Notes: a model not told the origin generated them from the letters alone. A stretch of DNA of 64,000 nucleotides from GWE2-42-39 sp942493345 (GCA_942493345.1 OW818695.1:930001-994000), one strand, 5' to 3'. Counted from the stretch's first letter, positions 19,505 to 29,726 are shown. A program made the numbers and translations.

Positions 19505-19825
19505 CTATGCTTCGGGAACCGGACCGCCAAAATTCATTGGAGGCATAAATGGATCGTGACCTGCCTGAATTTTAATTGCTCCGTGTACGGATTCAAATTT
19601 CTGAACATTTTCCTGTAAAGCCATCAGCAGGCGTTTGGCATGCTCGGGAGTTAAAATAATCCTCGACTTTACATTTGCCTTCGGAATGCCCGGCATAATG
19701 CGGACAAAATCGACTACAAATTCAGAACTTGAGTGAGTGATGATGGCCATGTTCGAATAGGTTCCCTGTGCCACTTCTTCGCTCAATTCAATATTCAGTT
19801 GGTTTTTGTTTTTATTGTCTTCCAT
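19505..19825 (-). CDS. DUF3467 family protein
   Basis: This 106-residue soluble protein fits the DUF3467 family: an N-terminal acidic, Asn-rich start, the core YSNMAIITHSSSEFVVDFVRIMPG (quoted in part: residues 23-46), and a helix with LTPEHAKRLLMALQENV near 58-74. No enzymatic motif is visible and the function is unknown. It begins 2 bases after the rpoC stop codon and precedes the operon terminator, so it is transcribed and probably translated together with RNA polymerase subunits. From memory, this placement is common in Bacteroidota, which argues for a role linked to transcription or translation, but that is inference. Confidence 0.85.
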   Translation of the reverse strand: MEDNKNKNQLNIELSEEVAQGTYSNMAIITHSSSEFVVDFVRIMPGIPKANVKSRIILTPEHAKRLLMALQENVQKFESVHGAIKIQAGHDPFMPPMNFGGPVPEA

Positions 19826-19827
19826 AC

Positions 19828-22800
19828 TTATTCCCTGTATGCACGTTCAATTTCTTTCGGTTCACCACCCATGCGGTCGTATTCATCTTTCGACCCAACC
19901 ACAAGGTTTTTGTATTCTTTCAACCCTGTACCAGCGGGGATCAGGTGACCACAGATAACGTTTTCTTTTAATCCGTCCAAATAGTCAACTTTACCCATGA
20001 TTGCAGCTTCGTTCAGTACTTTTGTTGTTTCCTGGAACGAGGCAGCCGACAACCAACTGCGCGTTTGCAACGAAGCACGTGTGATACCCTGCAGAATCTG
20101 GCTCGATGTTGCGGGGATTGCATCGCGGGCTTCGATCAGCTTTTTATCTTTCCGGCGCAAAATTGAATTTTCATCCCTTAAGCGGCGGGCAGTAATAATC
20201 TGGCCTGGCTTCAATCCTTCGCCATCTCCCGGTTCCATAATCACCTTTTTATTGTAGATCCAGTCGTTTTCGTGCAGGAATTCGTTTTTGTCAACCACCT
20301 GTTTTTCGAGGAAACGGGTATCTCCCGGATCGTCGATTTCCACTTTACGCATCATCTGACGGATGATCACCTCAAAGTGTTTGTCGTTGATTTTCACACC
20401 CTGCATACGATATACGTCCTGAACTTCATTCAAAATGTATTCCTGAACAGCAGTCGGCCCTTTAATTGAAAGAATATCAGACGGTGTAATTGCACCATCG
20501 GAAAGTGGAGTACCGGCACGAATATAGTCGTTTTCCTGAACCAGAATTTGACGTGACAGCGGCACCAAATATCTTTTCACATCGTCATTTTTGGCCGTAA
20601 CGATAATTTCGCGGTTACCACGTTTAATTTTTCCTAATGATATTTCACCATCGATTTCAGAAACTACAGCTGGATTCGAAGGGTTACGCGCTTCGAATAA
20701 TTCGGTTACACGTGGAAGACCCCCCGTGATATCGCCTGCTTTACCGGCAGCCCTTGGTATTTTCACCAATACATCACCGGCACGTACAGTGTCGCCATCG
20801 GAAACGGCAATGTGCCCGCCTACCGGCAAGTTGTACGAACGAATCACGTCACCCTTCTCGTCAAGAATGATCAACGATGGGTTCTTTGTTTTATCTTTTG
20901 TTTCGATAATTACCTTTTCCTTGTAACCGGTTTGTTCGTCCGATTCTTCACGATAGGTAATCCCTTCAATCAATTGTTCAAACGAGATTTTTCCTTTGTA
21001 TTCCGTAATGATTACACCATTATATGGATCCCATTCGCAAACGAGCTGTCCTTTTTTGATTTCTTTACCGTTCTCGATAAATAATTTCGAACCATAAGGA
21101 ATACTGTGATTTGATAACGGAATGCGGGTATTTTTATCGATGATGCGCAACTCAGCTAAACGGCTAACTACCACGGTCGATTTCTCCCCTTCGTTATTGG
21201 CTTGTTCAACCGTACGAAGCTCTTCTATTTCGGCAATACCATCGTATTTCGATACAACGGTAGACTGTGTCGAAATGTTACCAGCAATACCCCCAACGTG
21301 GAACGTACGAAGCGTAAGCTGAGTACCAGGTTCGCCGATCGACTGGGCAGCAATAACACCCACTGCTTCGCCTCGTTGAGAAAGTCCTTTGCCTGCGAGG
21401 TTCCGTCCGTAACATTTACCGCAAACTCCATTCTTGGACTCACAGGTAAGTACTGAACGAATTTCCACACTTTCAATCGGAGAATCTTCGATTTTACTTG
21501 CTATTTCTTCCGTAATAATTTCCCCTGACTTGATAATCAGTTCACCAGTCAACGGATGGTAAATATCGTGAACAGCTGTACGGCCTTCAATTCTTTCAGA
21601 AAGAGAAGAAACTACTTCTTCGTTGTTTTTGATGGCAGTGGCTACCAAACCACGCAACGTTCCACAGTCTTCATCATTAATAATCACATCCTGTGCCACA
21701 TCAACCAAACGACGGGTCAGGTAACCAGCGTCAGCCGTTTTCAGGGCGGTATCCGCCAAACCTTTACGAGCACCGTGGGTTGAGATGAAGTACTCAAGTA
21801 CCGACAGCCCTTCTTTAAAGTTCGCAAGAATTGGGTTTTCAATGATCTGAGAACCGGTAGAACCTGACTTTTGAGGTTTTGCCATCAATCCACGCATACC
21901 GCACAACTGGCGAATCTGTTCTTTCGAACCACGGGCTCCGGAGTCAAGCATCATGTAAACTGAGTTGAATCCCTGACGGTCGGTACTCAGTGTTTTCATC
22001 ACCGAGCTGGTCAACTTGGCATTGGCATGTGTCCAGATATCAATAACCTGATTGTAGCGTTCGTTGTTGGTAATGAATCCCATGTTGTAATTCATCATCA
22101 CTTCTTCAACTTCGCTGTAACCATCGTCAACAATTTCTTTTTTATCAACAGGAATAACCACATCGCTCAGGTTGAACGACAAACCACCACGGTATGCCAT
22201 CTTGTAACCGAGATCTTTAATCGCATCAAGGAAGCGAACGGTTTCGGCGTTACCTGTCAGTTTATAGATGTCGGAAATAATGGTACGAAGCGATTTTTTC
22301 GTCAGCAACTGGTTGATGTATCCTGCTCTTGCCGGAACACACTGGTTGAAGATTACGCGACCAACAGTAGTTTCGATGATGTGCCTAAAGGATTCTCCAT
22401 TCTCATCCACATCATTTACTTTTACTTTTATGGTTGTATGTATGTCAACAACACCTTCGTTGTATGCAATAATAACTTCTTCCGCAGAATAGAAAGTCAT
22501 TCCTTCGCCTTTTGCACCTTCCCTTGGTTTCGAAATGTAATACAATCCGAGAACCATGTCCTGCGAAGGCACGTTAATAGGTGCGCCGTTGGCAGGGTTC
22601 AGAAGGTTATGCGAAGCCAGCATCAAAATCTGTGCTTCCAAAATAGCGGAGTTTCCAAGCGGTACGTGAACAGCCATCTGGTCACCATCAAAGTCGGCGT
22701 TGAACCCGGTACACACAAGAGGGTGCAACTGGATTGCCTTCCCTTCAATCAAAACCGGCTGGAATGCCTGAATTGACAAACGGTGCAGAGTGGGCGCACG

Positions 22801-24108
22801 GTTCAACATAACCGGGTGTCCTTTCAATACGTTTTCAAGAATGTCCCAAACAACAGGGTCTTTACGATCAACAATTTTCTTGGCCGATTTCACTGTTTTT
22901 ACAATTCCGCGTTCGATCAGTTTCCTGATAATAAACGGTTTGAATAGTTCGGCAGCCATATCTTTTGGAAGACCGCACTCGTGCAGTTTCAACTTCGGAC
23001 CAACCACAATTACCGAACGTGCAGAATAGTCGACACGTTTACCTAACAAGTTCTGGCGGAAACGTCCTTGTTTTCCTTTCAAACTATCGGAAAGTGATTT
23101 CAGCGCACGGTTGTTCTCGGTTTTAACCGCATTCGATTTTCTTGAATTATCGAACAATGAATCAACAGCTTCCTGCAACATACGTTTTTCGTTGCGTAAA
23201 ATCACTTCAGGAGCTTTGATTTCAATTAATCGTTTCAACCGGTTGTTACGGATGATTACCCGACGATATAAGTCATTCAGGTCGGAAGTAGCAAAACGTC
23301 CACCATCGAGCGGCACTAACGGGCGCAAATCGGGCGGAATAACGGGTACTACTTTCACAATCATCCATTCCGGACGGTTTACGTTTTTGCTGGCACGGAA
23401 CGATTCAACAACCTGAAGGCGTTTCAGCGCTTCGTTTTTACGTTGCTGTGAAGTTTCGGTACTTGCTTTGAAACGCAATGTGTATGAGAGTTCGTCCAGT
23501 TCCAGTTTTTCGAGAAGACTGTACAATGCTTCAGCGCCCATTTTAGCGATAAACTTGTTCGGATCTTCATCATCCAGATGCTGGTTATCTTTTGGAAGCG
23601 AATCCAGAATATCCAGATATTCTTCTTCGGTTAAGAAATCGAGATATTTAACGCCATCCTGCGCTTTAATACCCGATTGAACCACAACATACCGTTCGTA
23701 ATAAATAATTGCATCGAGTTTTTTGGTGGGAAGACCCAACAAATAACCGATTTTATTAGGTAACGATTTAAAATACCAAATATGAGCAACCGGCACTACC
23801 AATGAAATGTGCCCCATGCGTTCGCGACGCACTTTTTTCTCGGTTACTTCAACGCCACAACGGTCACAAACAATCCCTTTGTAACGGATCCGTTTGTATT
23901 TACCGCAATGGCATTCGTAATCTTTTACCGGGCCGAAAATACGTTCGCAAAACAATCCGTCGCGTTCGGGTTTGTATGTACGGTAATTGATCGTTTCTGG
24001 TTTTAAAACTTCTCCGTGTGAACGTTCCAGTATTTCTTCCGGAGAAGCAAGACTAATACCAATTTTGGCAAAGCTGCTTTTAACTTTGTTGTCTTTTCTG
24101 AATGCCAT
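19828..24108 (-). CDS. rpoC: DNA-directed RNA polymerase subunit beta'
   Basis: The 1426-residue product is the beta' subunit of RNA polymerase. Near the N-terminus (about residues 66-85) CHCGKYKRIRYKGIVCDRCG forms the zinc-binding site; RQNLLGKRVDYSARSVIV marks the lid/rudder region; NADFDGDQMAVH carries the three aspartates that hold the catalytic magnesium; GARGSKEQIRQLCGMRGLMA is the bridge/trigger region; CESKNGVCGKCYG is the second zinc site. Length and motif order are normal for Bacteroidota. It follows rpoB after 55 bases and is followed after 2 bases by the DUF3467 gene. Confidence 0.98.
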   Translation of the reverse strand: MAFRKDNKVKSSFAKIGISLASPEEILERSHGEVLKPETINYRTYKPERDGLFCERIFGPVKDYECHCGKYKRIRYKGIVCDRCGVEVTEKKVRRERMGHISLVVPVAHIWYFKSLPNKIGYLLGLPTKKLDAIIYYERYVVVQSGIKAQDGVKYLDFLTEEEYLDILDSLPKDNQHLDDEDPNKFIAKMGAEALYSLLEKLELDELSYTLRFKASTETSQQRKNEALKRLQVVESFRASKNVNRPEWMIVKVVPVIPPDLRPLVPLDGGRFATSDLNDLYRRVIIRNNRLKRLIEIKAPEVILRNEKRMLQEAVDSLFDNSRKSNAVKTENNRALKSLSDSLKGKQGRFRQNLLGKRVDYSARSVIVVGPKLKLHECGLPKDMAAELFKPFIIRKLIERGIVKTVKSAKKIVDRKDPVVWDILENVLKGHPVMLNRAPTLHRLSIQAFQPVLIEGKAIQLHPLVCTGFNADFDGDQMAVHVPLGNSAILEAQILMLASHNLLNPANGAPINVPSQDMVLGLYYISKPREGAKGEGMTFYSAEEVIIAYNEGVVDIHTTIKVKVNDVDENGESFRHIIETTVGRVIFNQCVPARAGYINQLLTKKSLRTIISDIYKLTGNAETVRFLDAIKDLGYKMAYRGGLSFNLSDVVIPVDKKEIVDDGYSEVEEVMMNYNMGFITNNERYNQVIDIWTHANAKLTSSVMKTLSTDRQGFNSVYMMLDSGARGSKEQIRQLCGMRGLMAKPQKSGSTGSQIIENPILANFKEGLSVLEYFISTHGARKGLADTALKTADAGYLTRRLVDVAQDVIINDEDCGTLRGLVATAIKNNEEVVSSLSERIEGRTAVHDIYHPLTGELIIKSGEIITEEIASKIEDSPIESVEIRSVLTCESKNGVCGKCYGRNLAGKGLSQRGEAVGVIAAQSIGEPGTQLTLRTFHVGGIAGNISTQSTVVSKYDGIAEIEELRTVEQANNEGEKSTVVVSRLAELRIIDKNTRIPLSNHSIPYGSKLFIENGKEIKKGQLVCEWDPYNGVIITEYKGKISFEQLIEGITYREESDEQTGYKEKVIIETKDKTKNPSLIILDEKGDVIRSYNLPVGGHIAVSDGDTVRAGDVLVKIPRAAGKAGDITGGLPRVTELFEARNPSNPAVVSEIDGEISLGKIKRGNREIIVTAKNDDVKRYLVPLSRQILVQENDYIRAGTPLSDGAITPSDILSIKGPTAVQEYILNEVQDVYRMQGVKINDKHFEVIIRQMMRKVEIDDPGDTRFLEKQVVDKNEFLHENDWIYNKKVIMEPGDGEGLKPGQIITARRLRDENSILRRKDKKLIEARDAIPATSSQILQGITRASLQTRSWLSAASFQETTKVLNEAAIMGKVDYLDGLKENVICGHLIPAGTGLKEYKNLVVGSKDEYDRMGGEPKEIERAYRE

Positions 24109-24163
24109 AATATCGATATATTATTTTTTCAAGTTATAACAAAGAAACCTAGGTTTCAGATGA

Positions 24164-27100
24164 TTAATCGAGGTTGATACTCAACCCAAGACCACGCAGT
24201 TCGTGCAGCAACACGTTCAACGATTCAGGAATACCGGCCTGAGGCATCGGTTCGCCTTTCACAATTGATTCGTATGCTTTTGCCCTACCCAATACATCGT
24301 CTGATTTCACCGTCAGGATTTCCTGCAGGATATGGGAAGCACCGAATGCTTCGAGCGCCCAAACCTCCATTTCACCAAAACGCTGACCACCGAACTGAGC
24401 TTTACCGCCCAATGGTTGTTGGGTAATAAGCGAGTACGGTCCAATCGAACGGGCATGCATTTTATCTTCCACCATGTGTCCCAATTTCATCATGTAAATG
24501 ATTCCAACGGTAGCTGGTTGGTCGAAAGGCTCTCCTGTTTCTCCATCGTGGAGTTGAGTACGTCCATAGGCAGGAATACCGGCTTTATTTGTGTAATCCG
24601 TGATTTCTTCCAATGAAGCGCCATCGAAGATCGGGGTAGCGAACTTAATTCCAAGTTCTTTACCGGCCCAACCAAGAACTGTTTCGTAAATCTGTCCAAG
24701 GTTCATACGAGAAGGCACACCCAGCGGGTTCAAAACGATGTCAACCGGCGTTCCGTCGGCAAGAAAAGGCATGTCTTCATCGCGAACGATACGCGAAACG
24801 ATACCTTTGTTGCCATGGCGGCCTGCCATTTTATCACCAATCTGAAGTTTGCGTTTCTTGGCAACATATACTTTTGCCAACTGGATGATTCCTGCAGGCA
24901 GCTCATCGCCAATCGTAACGTTGTAACGTTTACGGCGAGCAACTGCTTCGTATTCTTTGTATTTATTGATGTAATTCAGGATGAGTTTGAAGATCATCTC
25001 GTTTTTATCGTTATCAGTAGTCCACTTCTGCGGATTCACTGTCAGATAATCAATTTCCTGAAGTTGTTTCAATGTAAATTTCACACCTTTCTGGATCACT
25101 TCACCTCCGTAGTAATCTTTTACTCCCTGGCTGGTTTTCCCATTTACAAGGGTGAACAATTTGTCTTCAAGTTTCGCTTTCAAGCCGGAACCCACGCGGT
25201 CAAATTCTTCTTCAATCTGATCCAACAATGGTTTGGATGAAAGTTTGCCTTTTTTATCTTTCACAACTCTCGAGAACAGTTTTTTATCAACTACTGTTCC
25301 GTTGAGCGATGGAGATGCTTTCAATGAAGCGTCTTTTACATCGCCGGCTTTGTCACCAAAGATGGCACGCAAAAGTTTTTCTTCGGGCGAGGGATCGGAT
25401 TCACCTTTCGGTGTAATCTTACCAATCAGTATATCGCCTGGTTTTACTACCGCTCCAATACGGATCAATCCGTTTTCATCGAGGTTGCGGGTAGCTTCTT
25501 CGCTTACGTTTGGAATATCCGAAGTAAATTCTTCGACACCACGTTTGGTATCGCGAACTTCCAATGAATATTCATCCACATGAATAGAAGTAAAAACATC
25601 TTCGCGAACAACCCGTTCGGAAATCACAATAGCATCTTCGTAATTGTAACCCTGCCATGGCATGAAGGCCACCTTCAGGTTGCGTCCAAGGGCAAGTTCC
25701 CCGCCTTGAGTAGCATATCCTTCACAAAGTACTGTTCCTTTTTTCACCCGTTCGCCTTTTTTCACGATCGGTTTCAGGTCGAGAACAGTTCCCTGGTTTG
25801 TTTTCTGGTATTTTGCCATTTTATAAGTAACCACCTCCGGATCGAAACTCACGAATTTTTCGTCGTCGGTACGATCGTAACGGATTACTATTTCATTGGC
25901 ATCCACAAATTCGATTGCGCCTTCGCCTATGGCAACAGGAAGAACGCGGGAGTCGACAGCAGCACGGCCTTCGAGACCAGTACCAACAATCGGAGCTTCA
26001 GGACGTAACAATGGCACGGCCTGACGCATCATGTTCGATCCCATCAAGGCACGGTTTGCATCGTCGTGTTCGAGGAAGGTAATCAACGAAGCAGCAACAG
26101 AAGCAATCTGATTCGGGCCAACGTCCATCAACTGAACTTCTTCTTTTTCAGAAAGCGGGTAGTCACCGTCTAAACGTGATTTTACACGCTGATTGATAAA
26201 ATTACCATCGTTATCAATCGGGGCATTTGCCTGTGCAATAATTTTGCCTTCTTCCTCCTCTGCAGTCAGGTAAACAACTCCTTCCGGAGATAAATCTACT
26301 CTTCCACTTTCAACTTTGCGATACGGGGTTGCGATAAAACCTAAATCGGTAACCTGCGCAAATACGCAAAGCGAAGAAATCAAACCGATATTTGGTCCTT
26401 CGGGCGTTTCAATCGGACAAAGACGTCCGTAGTGAGTATAGTGTACGTCGCGCACCTCGAAACCGGCACGCTCACGCGACAAACCACCTGGCCCTAAAGC
26501 CGACATACGGCGTTTGTGGGTCATCTCAGCCAATGGATTGGTTTGATCCATGAACTGAGACAATGCATTCGTTCCGAAGAACGAATTAATTACAGATGAT
26601 AATGTTTTTGAATTGATCAGGTCGATTGGCGTAAAGACCTCGTTATCACGAACGTTCATGCGTTCGCGGATGGTACGGGCCATACGAGCCAAGCCTACTC
26701 CAAACTGTGCGTACATTTGCTCACCTACCGTACGTACACGACGGTTACTCAGGTGGTCAATATCGTCGACATCAGTTTTTGAGTTAACCAGTTTGATCAA
26801 ATATTTAATGATCTCAATAATATCTTCTTTTGTCAAAACCTGAACTCCCATATCAATGTTCAGATTCAACTTTTTGTTGATCCGGTAACGTCCTACTTCA
26901 CCCAAATCATAACGTTTTTCAGAGAAGAACAGTTTGTCGATTACATCCCTTGCAGTCGCTTCATCCGGCGGTTCTGCATTACGTAACTGGCGGTAAATAT
27001 GAAGCACTGCTTCTTTTTCTGAGTTACAAGGATCTTTTTGAAGTGTGTTGTAAATGATTGCGAAATCGGCTAAGTTCTGATCCTCTTTATGCAACAGGAT

Positions 27101-27976
27101 CGTTTTAACATCGGCATCCACAATTTCATCGATGTGTTCGTTTTCGAGAACCGTTTCGCGGTCGATGATTACCTCGGTACGTTCAATAGAAACTACTTCA
27201 CCGGTATCTTCATCAACGAAGTCTTCGACCCATGTTTTCAAAACACGGGCAGCCAACTTACGACCAACCACTTTTTTCAAACCAGATTTTGAAACTTTAA
27301 TCTCGTCGGCGAGTCCAAAGATTTCAAGAATATCTTTATCGCTTTCGAAGCCAATGGCTCGAAGCAATGTTGTTACAGGTAATTTTTTCTTACGATCAAT
27401 GTAAGCAAACATTACGCTGTTAATGTCTGTGGCAAACTCAATCCACGACCCTTTGAACGGGATGATACGTGCAGAATATAATTTGGTACCATTGGCATGC
27501 ATGCTTTGGCCAAAGAATACACCCGGAGAGCGGTGCAACTGCGAAACGACTACACGTTCAGCACCATTAATAACAAACGTACCACGTTCGGTCATGTATG
27601 GGACAGTGCCTAAATAAACATCCTGAACGACTGTATCAAAGTCTTCATGTTCGGGGTCGGTGCAGTACAGTTTCAATTTTGCTTTTAACGGCACACTGTA
27701 AGTCAAACCACGTTCAATACATTCGTCAATTGAGTACCTTGGAGGATCAACCTGGTAATCAATAAATTCTAAAACGAAGTTGTTCCTTGTATCCGATATG
27801 GGAAAATTTTCTTCAAAAACTTTAAATAATCCTTCAAGTTTGCGCTGTTCGGGGGTTGTACCTAACTGAAAAAACTCGATGAACGATTTTACCTGGACTT
27901 CAAGAAAGTCGGGGTAATCAAAAACAGTTTTCGTTGAAGAAAAACTAATTCTCTGGTTTTCACTATTTAACGACAT
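24164..27976 (-). CDS. rpoB: DNA-directed RNA polymerase subunit beta
   Basis: The 1270-residue product is the beta subunit of RNA polymerase. The rifampicin-binding region reads LSQFMDQTNPLAEMTHKRRM then SALGPGG; the positions equal to E. coli Asp516, His526 and Ser531 carry the susceptible-type residues. Later motifs include GRNLKVAFMPWQGYNYEDAI and the C-terminal KLGHMVEDKMHARS and FGGQRFGEMEVWALEA blocks that contact beta'. Its start lies about 110 bases after rplL, across a hairpin that may set the ratio of ribosomal protein to polymerase. Confidence 0.98.
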   Translation of the reverse strand: MSLNSENQRISFSSTKTVFDYPDFLEVQVKSFIEFFQLGTTPEQRKLEGLFKVFEENFPISDTRNNFVLEFIDYQVDPPRYSIDECIERGLTYSVPLKAKLKLYCTDPEHEDFDTVVQDVYLGTVPYMTERGTFVINGAERVVVSQLHRSPGVFFGQSMHANGTKLYSARIIPFKGSWIEFATDINSVMFAYIDRKKKLPVTTLLRAIGFESDKDILEIFGLADEIKVSKSGLKKVVGRKLAARVLKTWVEDFVDEDTGEVVSIERTEVIIDRETVLENEHIDEIVDADVKTILLHKEDQNLADFAIIYNTLQKDPCNSEKEAVLHIYRQLRNAEPPDEATARDVIDKLFFSEKRYDLGEVGRYRINKKLNLNIDMGVQVLTKEDIIEIIKYLIKLVNSKTDVDDIDHLSNRRVRTVGEQMYAQFGVGLARMARTIRERMNVRDNEVFTPIDLINSKTLSSVINSFFGTNALSQFMDQTNPLAEMTHKRRMSALGPGGLSRERAGFEVRDVHYTHYGRLCPIETPEGPNIGLISSLCVFAQVTDLGFIATPYRKVESGRVDLSPEGVVYLTAEEEEGKIIAQANAPIDNDGNFINQRVKSRLDGDYPLSEKEEVQLMDVGPNQIASVAASLITFLEHDDANRALMGSNMMRQAVPLLRPEAPIVGTGLEGRAAVDSRVLPVAIGEGAIEFVDANEIVIRYDRTDDEKFVSFDPEVVTYKMAKYQKTNQGTVLDLKPIVKKGERVKKGTVLCEGYATQGGELALGRNLKVAFMPWQGYNYEDAIVISERVVREDVFTSIHVDEYSLEVRDTKRGVEEFTSDIPNVSEEATRNLDENGLIRIGAVVKPGDILIGKITPKGESDPSPEEKLLRAIFGDKAGDVKDASLKASPSLNGTVVDKKLFSRVVKDKKGKLSSKPLLDQIEEEFDRVGSGLKAKLEDKLFTLVNGKTSQGVKDYYGGEVIQKGVKFTLKQLQEIDYLTVNPQKWTTDNDKNEMIFKLILNYINKYKEYEAVARRKRYNVTIGDELPAGIIQLAKVYVAKKRKLQIGDKMAGRHGNKGIVSRIVRDEDMPFLADGTPVDIVLNPLGVPSRMNLGQIYETVLGWAGKELGIKFATPIFDGASLEEITDYTNKAGIPAYGRTQLHDGETGEPFDQPATVGIIYMMKLGHMVEDKMHARSIGPYSLITQQPLGGKAQFGGQRFGEMEVWALEAFGASHILQEILTVKSDDVLGRAKAYESIVKGEPMPQAGIPESLNVLLHELRGLGLSINLD

Positions 27977-28014
27977 CTATCTCTCTGAATTAATTGAACT
28001 TAACTTAAATATAC

Positions 28015-28050
28015 AAAAAGGCTTAGAACCCCACTTCTGTGAGGTTCTAA
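28015..28050 (-). terminator. Attenuator-like hairpin between rplL and rpoB
   Basis: Bases 28023-28033 pair with 28040-28050 over 11 base pairs (one G-T), with a 6-base loop; read on the minus strand the stem runs into GCCTTTTTG. A second, smaller hairpin lies just upstream (28060-28077, AACCTT with AAGGTT). In E. coli the rplL-rpoB gap holds an attenuator that passes a fraction of transcripts; a similar role here is inferred from position and structure. Confidence 0.75.
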
Positions 28051-28085
28051 ACCATGTCAACCTTTATTTAAGGTTGTAAGACGTT

Positions 28086-28460
28086 TTATTTAAGTTCAAC
28101 TTCAGCTCCAGCTTCTTCTAATTGAGCTTTCAGTGATTCAGCTTCTTCTTTCGAAACTTTTTCCTTGATCGCTTTTGGAGCGCCGTCAACTACTTCTTTA
28201 GCTTCTTTTAAACCAAGACCTGTCAGTTCTTTCACTAATTTAACAACAGCCAATTTTGACTGACCACCTGATTTCAGAATTACATCAAATTCAGTTTGAA
28301 CAGCAGCTTCGGCTTCTTCAGCAGGAGCAGCAACAGCAACAGCAACAGCTGCGGCTGCAGGTTCAATACCGTATTCACTTTTTAAAATTCCGGCTAATTC
28401 GTTTACTTCTTTTACAGTTAAGTTTACTAACTCTTCTGCAAGGGCTTTTAAATCTGCCAT
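28086..28460 (-). CDS. rplL: 50S ribosomal protein L7/L12
   Basis: The 124-residue acidic protein is the stalk protein that recruits translation GTPases to the ribosome. It shows an N-terminal dimerisation helix pair, an Ala-rich hinge (about residues 36-53, PAAAAVAVAVAAPAEEAEAA) and the C-terminal domain with KLAVVKLVKELTGLGLKEAK. The hinge is coded by runs of GCA/GCT codons, which gives a simple-sequence look on the DNA. It lies 41 bases after rplJ, in the usual order. Confidence 0.97.
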   Translation of the reverse strand: MADLKALAEELVNLTVKEVNELAGILKSEYGIEPAAAAVAVAVAAPAEEAEAAVQTEFDVILKSGGQSKLAVVKLVKELTGLGLKEAKEVVDGAPKAIKEKVSKEEAESLKAQLEEAGAEVELK

Positions 28461-28501
28461 TTTCCTTTAATTTTTATAATATAAAATTGATGACTAACTT
28501 T

Positions 28502-29017
28502 TTATTTTTTTGCGAGTGTCTCAAGAACTCCGTGAATGGTATTTCCTCCGGATTGAAGAGCGCCCAATACATTACGCATTGGTGATTGCAACAATCCAAT
28601 GAGGTCTCCAAGCAGTTCGTTTTTCGACTTAACAGCGATTAATACTTCGAGCTGATCTTGTCCAATATAAACTGATTCTTCAACATAAGCACCTTTCAAT
28701 AAAGGTTTTTTCTTCTTTTTGCTGAATTCTTTAATCAATTTTGCCGGAACGTTTGCAGCTTCACAAAACATGATGGAAGTATTACCAGAGAGAACTTCGT
28801 AAAGTTCAGAAGCATCTTTTTCGGAGGCTTCCAGAGCTTTGCGTAGCAGAGTGTTTTTTACGACAACCAGTTTTACATTTCTTGAGTAGCATAAGCGTCT
28901 CAAGTTACTTGAATCACTAGCATTCAGGTTCGCTATGTCAGTCAGGTAAAAATGGCTCGATGAGTTGATCTGTCCAATTAGACTGTCAATAATCTCTTGT
29001 TTTTCTGATCTTTTCAT
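28502..29017 (-). CDS. rplJ: 50S ribosomal protein L10
   Basis: The 171-residue protein forms the base of the L7/L12 stalk and binds 23S rRNA next to L11. The N-terminal part (KQEIIDSLIGQINSSSHFYL, TDIANLN) and VVKNTLLRKALE match the L10 family, and the C-terminal helix (NVLGALQSGGNTIHGVLETLA) binds L12 dimers. It starts 13 bases after the rplA stop codon. In other bacteria L10 represses its own operon through the mRNA leader; no such structure was identified here. Confidence 0.97.
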   Translation of the reverse strand: MKRSEKQEIIDSLIGQINSSSHFYLTDIANLNASDSSNLRRLCYSRNVKLVVVKNTLLRKALEASEKDASELYEVLSGNTSIMFCEAANVPAKLIKEFSKKKKKPLLKGAYVEESVYIGQDQLEVLIAVKSKNELLGDLIGLLQSPMRNVLGALQSGGNTIHGVLETLAKK

Positions 29018-29030
29018 TTCAGCTCATTTA

Positions 29031-29726
29031 CTAGTCAGTAACTGACTTTGGTTCAACTTGAATGCCTGGGCTCATTGTACTTGACAGGTAGATACTTTTG
29101 ATGTAAGTACCTTTTGCTGCCGATGGTTTAAGCTTATTCAACGTGTTCACAAATTCTCTTGCATTTTCAGCGATTTTTTCAGGATCGAATGAAACTTTAC
29201 CAATCGAAGTGTGCACAATACCGAATTTATCAACCTTGAAGTCGATTTTACCAGCTTTAACTTCAGCAACTGCCTTGCCAATTTCCATTGTAACTGTACC
29301 GCTTTTGGGGTTTGGCATTAAACCACGCGGACCTAAAATACGTCCGATAGGCCCAATTTTTCCCATTACGGGTGGCATCGTAATAATAACATCAACATCG
29401 GTCCAACCGCCTTTGATTTTATCAATGAACTCGTCGAGACCAACGTAATCAGCACCAGCGTCTTTTGCTTCCTGCTCTTTGTCAGGAGTTACAAGAGCCA
29501 ATACACGGACCAGCTTACCAGTACCATGTGGCAAAGTAACCACGCCTCTTACCATTTGATTCGCTTTTCTGGGGTCAACACCCAAGCGGACATCAATATC
29601 CACAGATGCATCGAATTTGGTGTAAGTTACATCTTTCACCAAACCGGCTGCTTCGTGCAGTGAATATGATTTTTCTGCTTCGATCTTTGCCAAAACAAGC
29701 TTTTTATTTTTTGTAATTCTGCCCAT
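29031..29726 (-). CDS. rplA: 50S ribosomal protein L1
   Basis: The 231-residue protein forms the mobile L1 stalk at the ribosomal E site. Family marks include VDIDVRLGVDPRKANQMVRG, GRILGPRGLMPNPKSGTV (the classic L1 signature) and the C-terminal KGTYIKSIYLSSTMSPG. It starts 13 bases after rplK. L1 is often a translational repressor of the L11 operon; this is known of the family and not shown here. Confidence 0.97.
   Translation of the reverse strand: MGRITKNKKLVLAKIEAEKSYSLHEAAGLVKDVTYTKFDASVDIDVRLGVDPRKANQMVRGVVTLPHGTGKLVRVLALVTPDKEQEAKDAGADYVGLDEFIDKIKGGWTDVDVIITMPPVMGKIGPIGRILGPRGLMPNPKSGTVTMEIGKAVAEVKAGKIDFKVDKFGIVHTSIGKVSFDPEKIAENAREFVNTLNKLKPSAAKGTYIKSIYLSSTMSPGIQVEPKSVTD

Noticed and set aside
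22027..22776. 249-codon open frame opposite rpoC
   Set aside because: It lies wholly inside rpoC on the other strand; composition and lack of motifs mark it as a shadow.
24164..27976. Possible rifampicin-resistance change in rpoB
   Set aside because: The residues matching Asp516, His526 and Ser531 are the susceptible type; other differences are lineage variation.
28256..28585. Gln/Leu-rich open frame and trinucleotide-like repeats
   Set aside because: This is the antisense of the Ala-rich hinge of rplL, coded by GCA/GCT runs, not a separate repeat gene.
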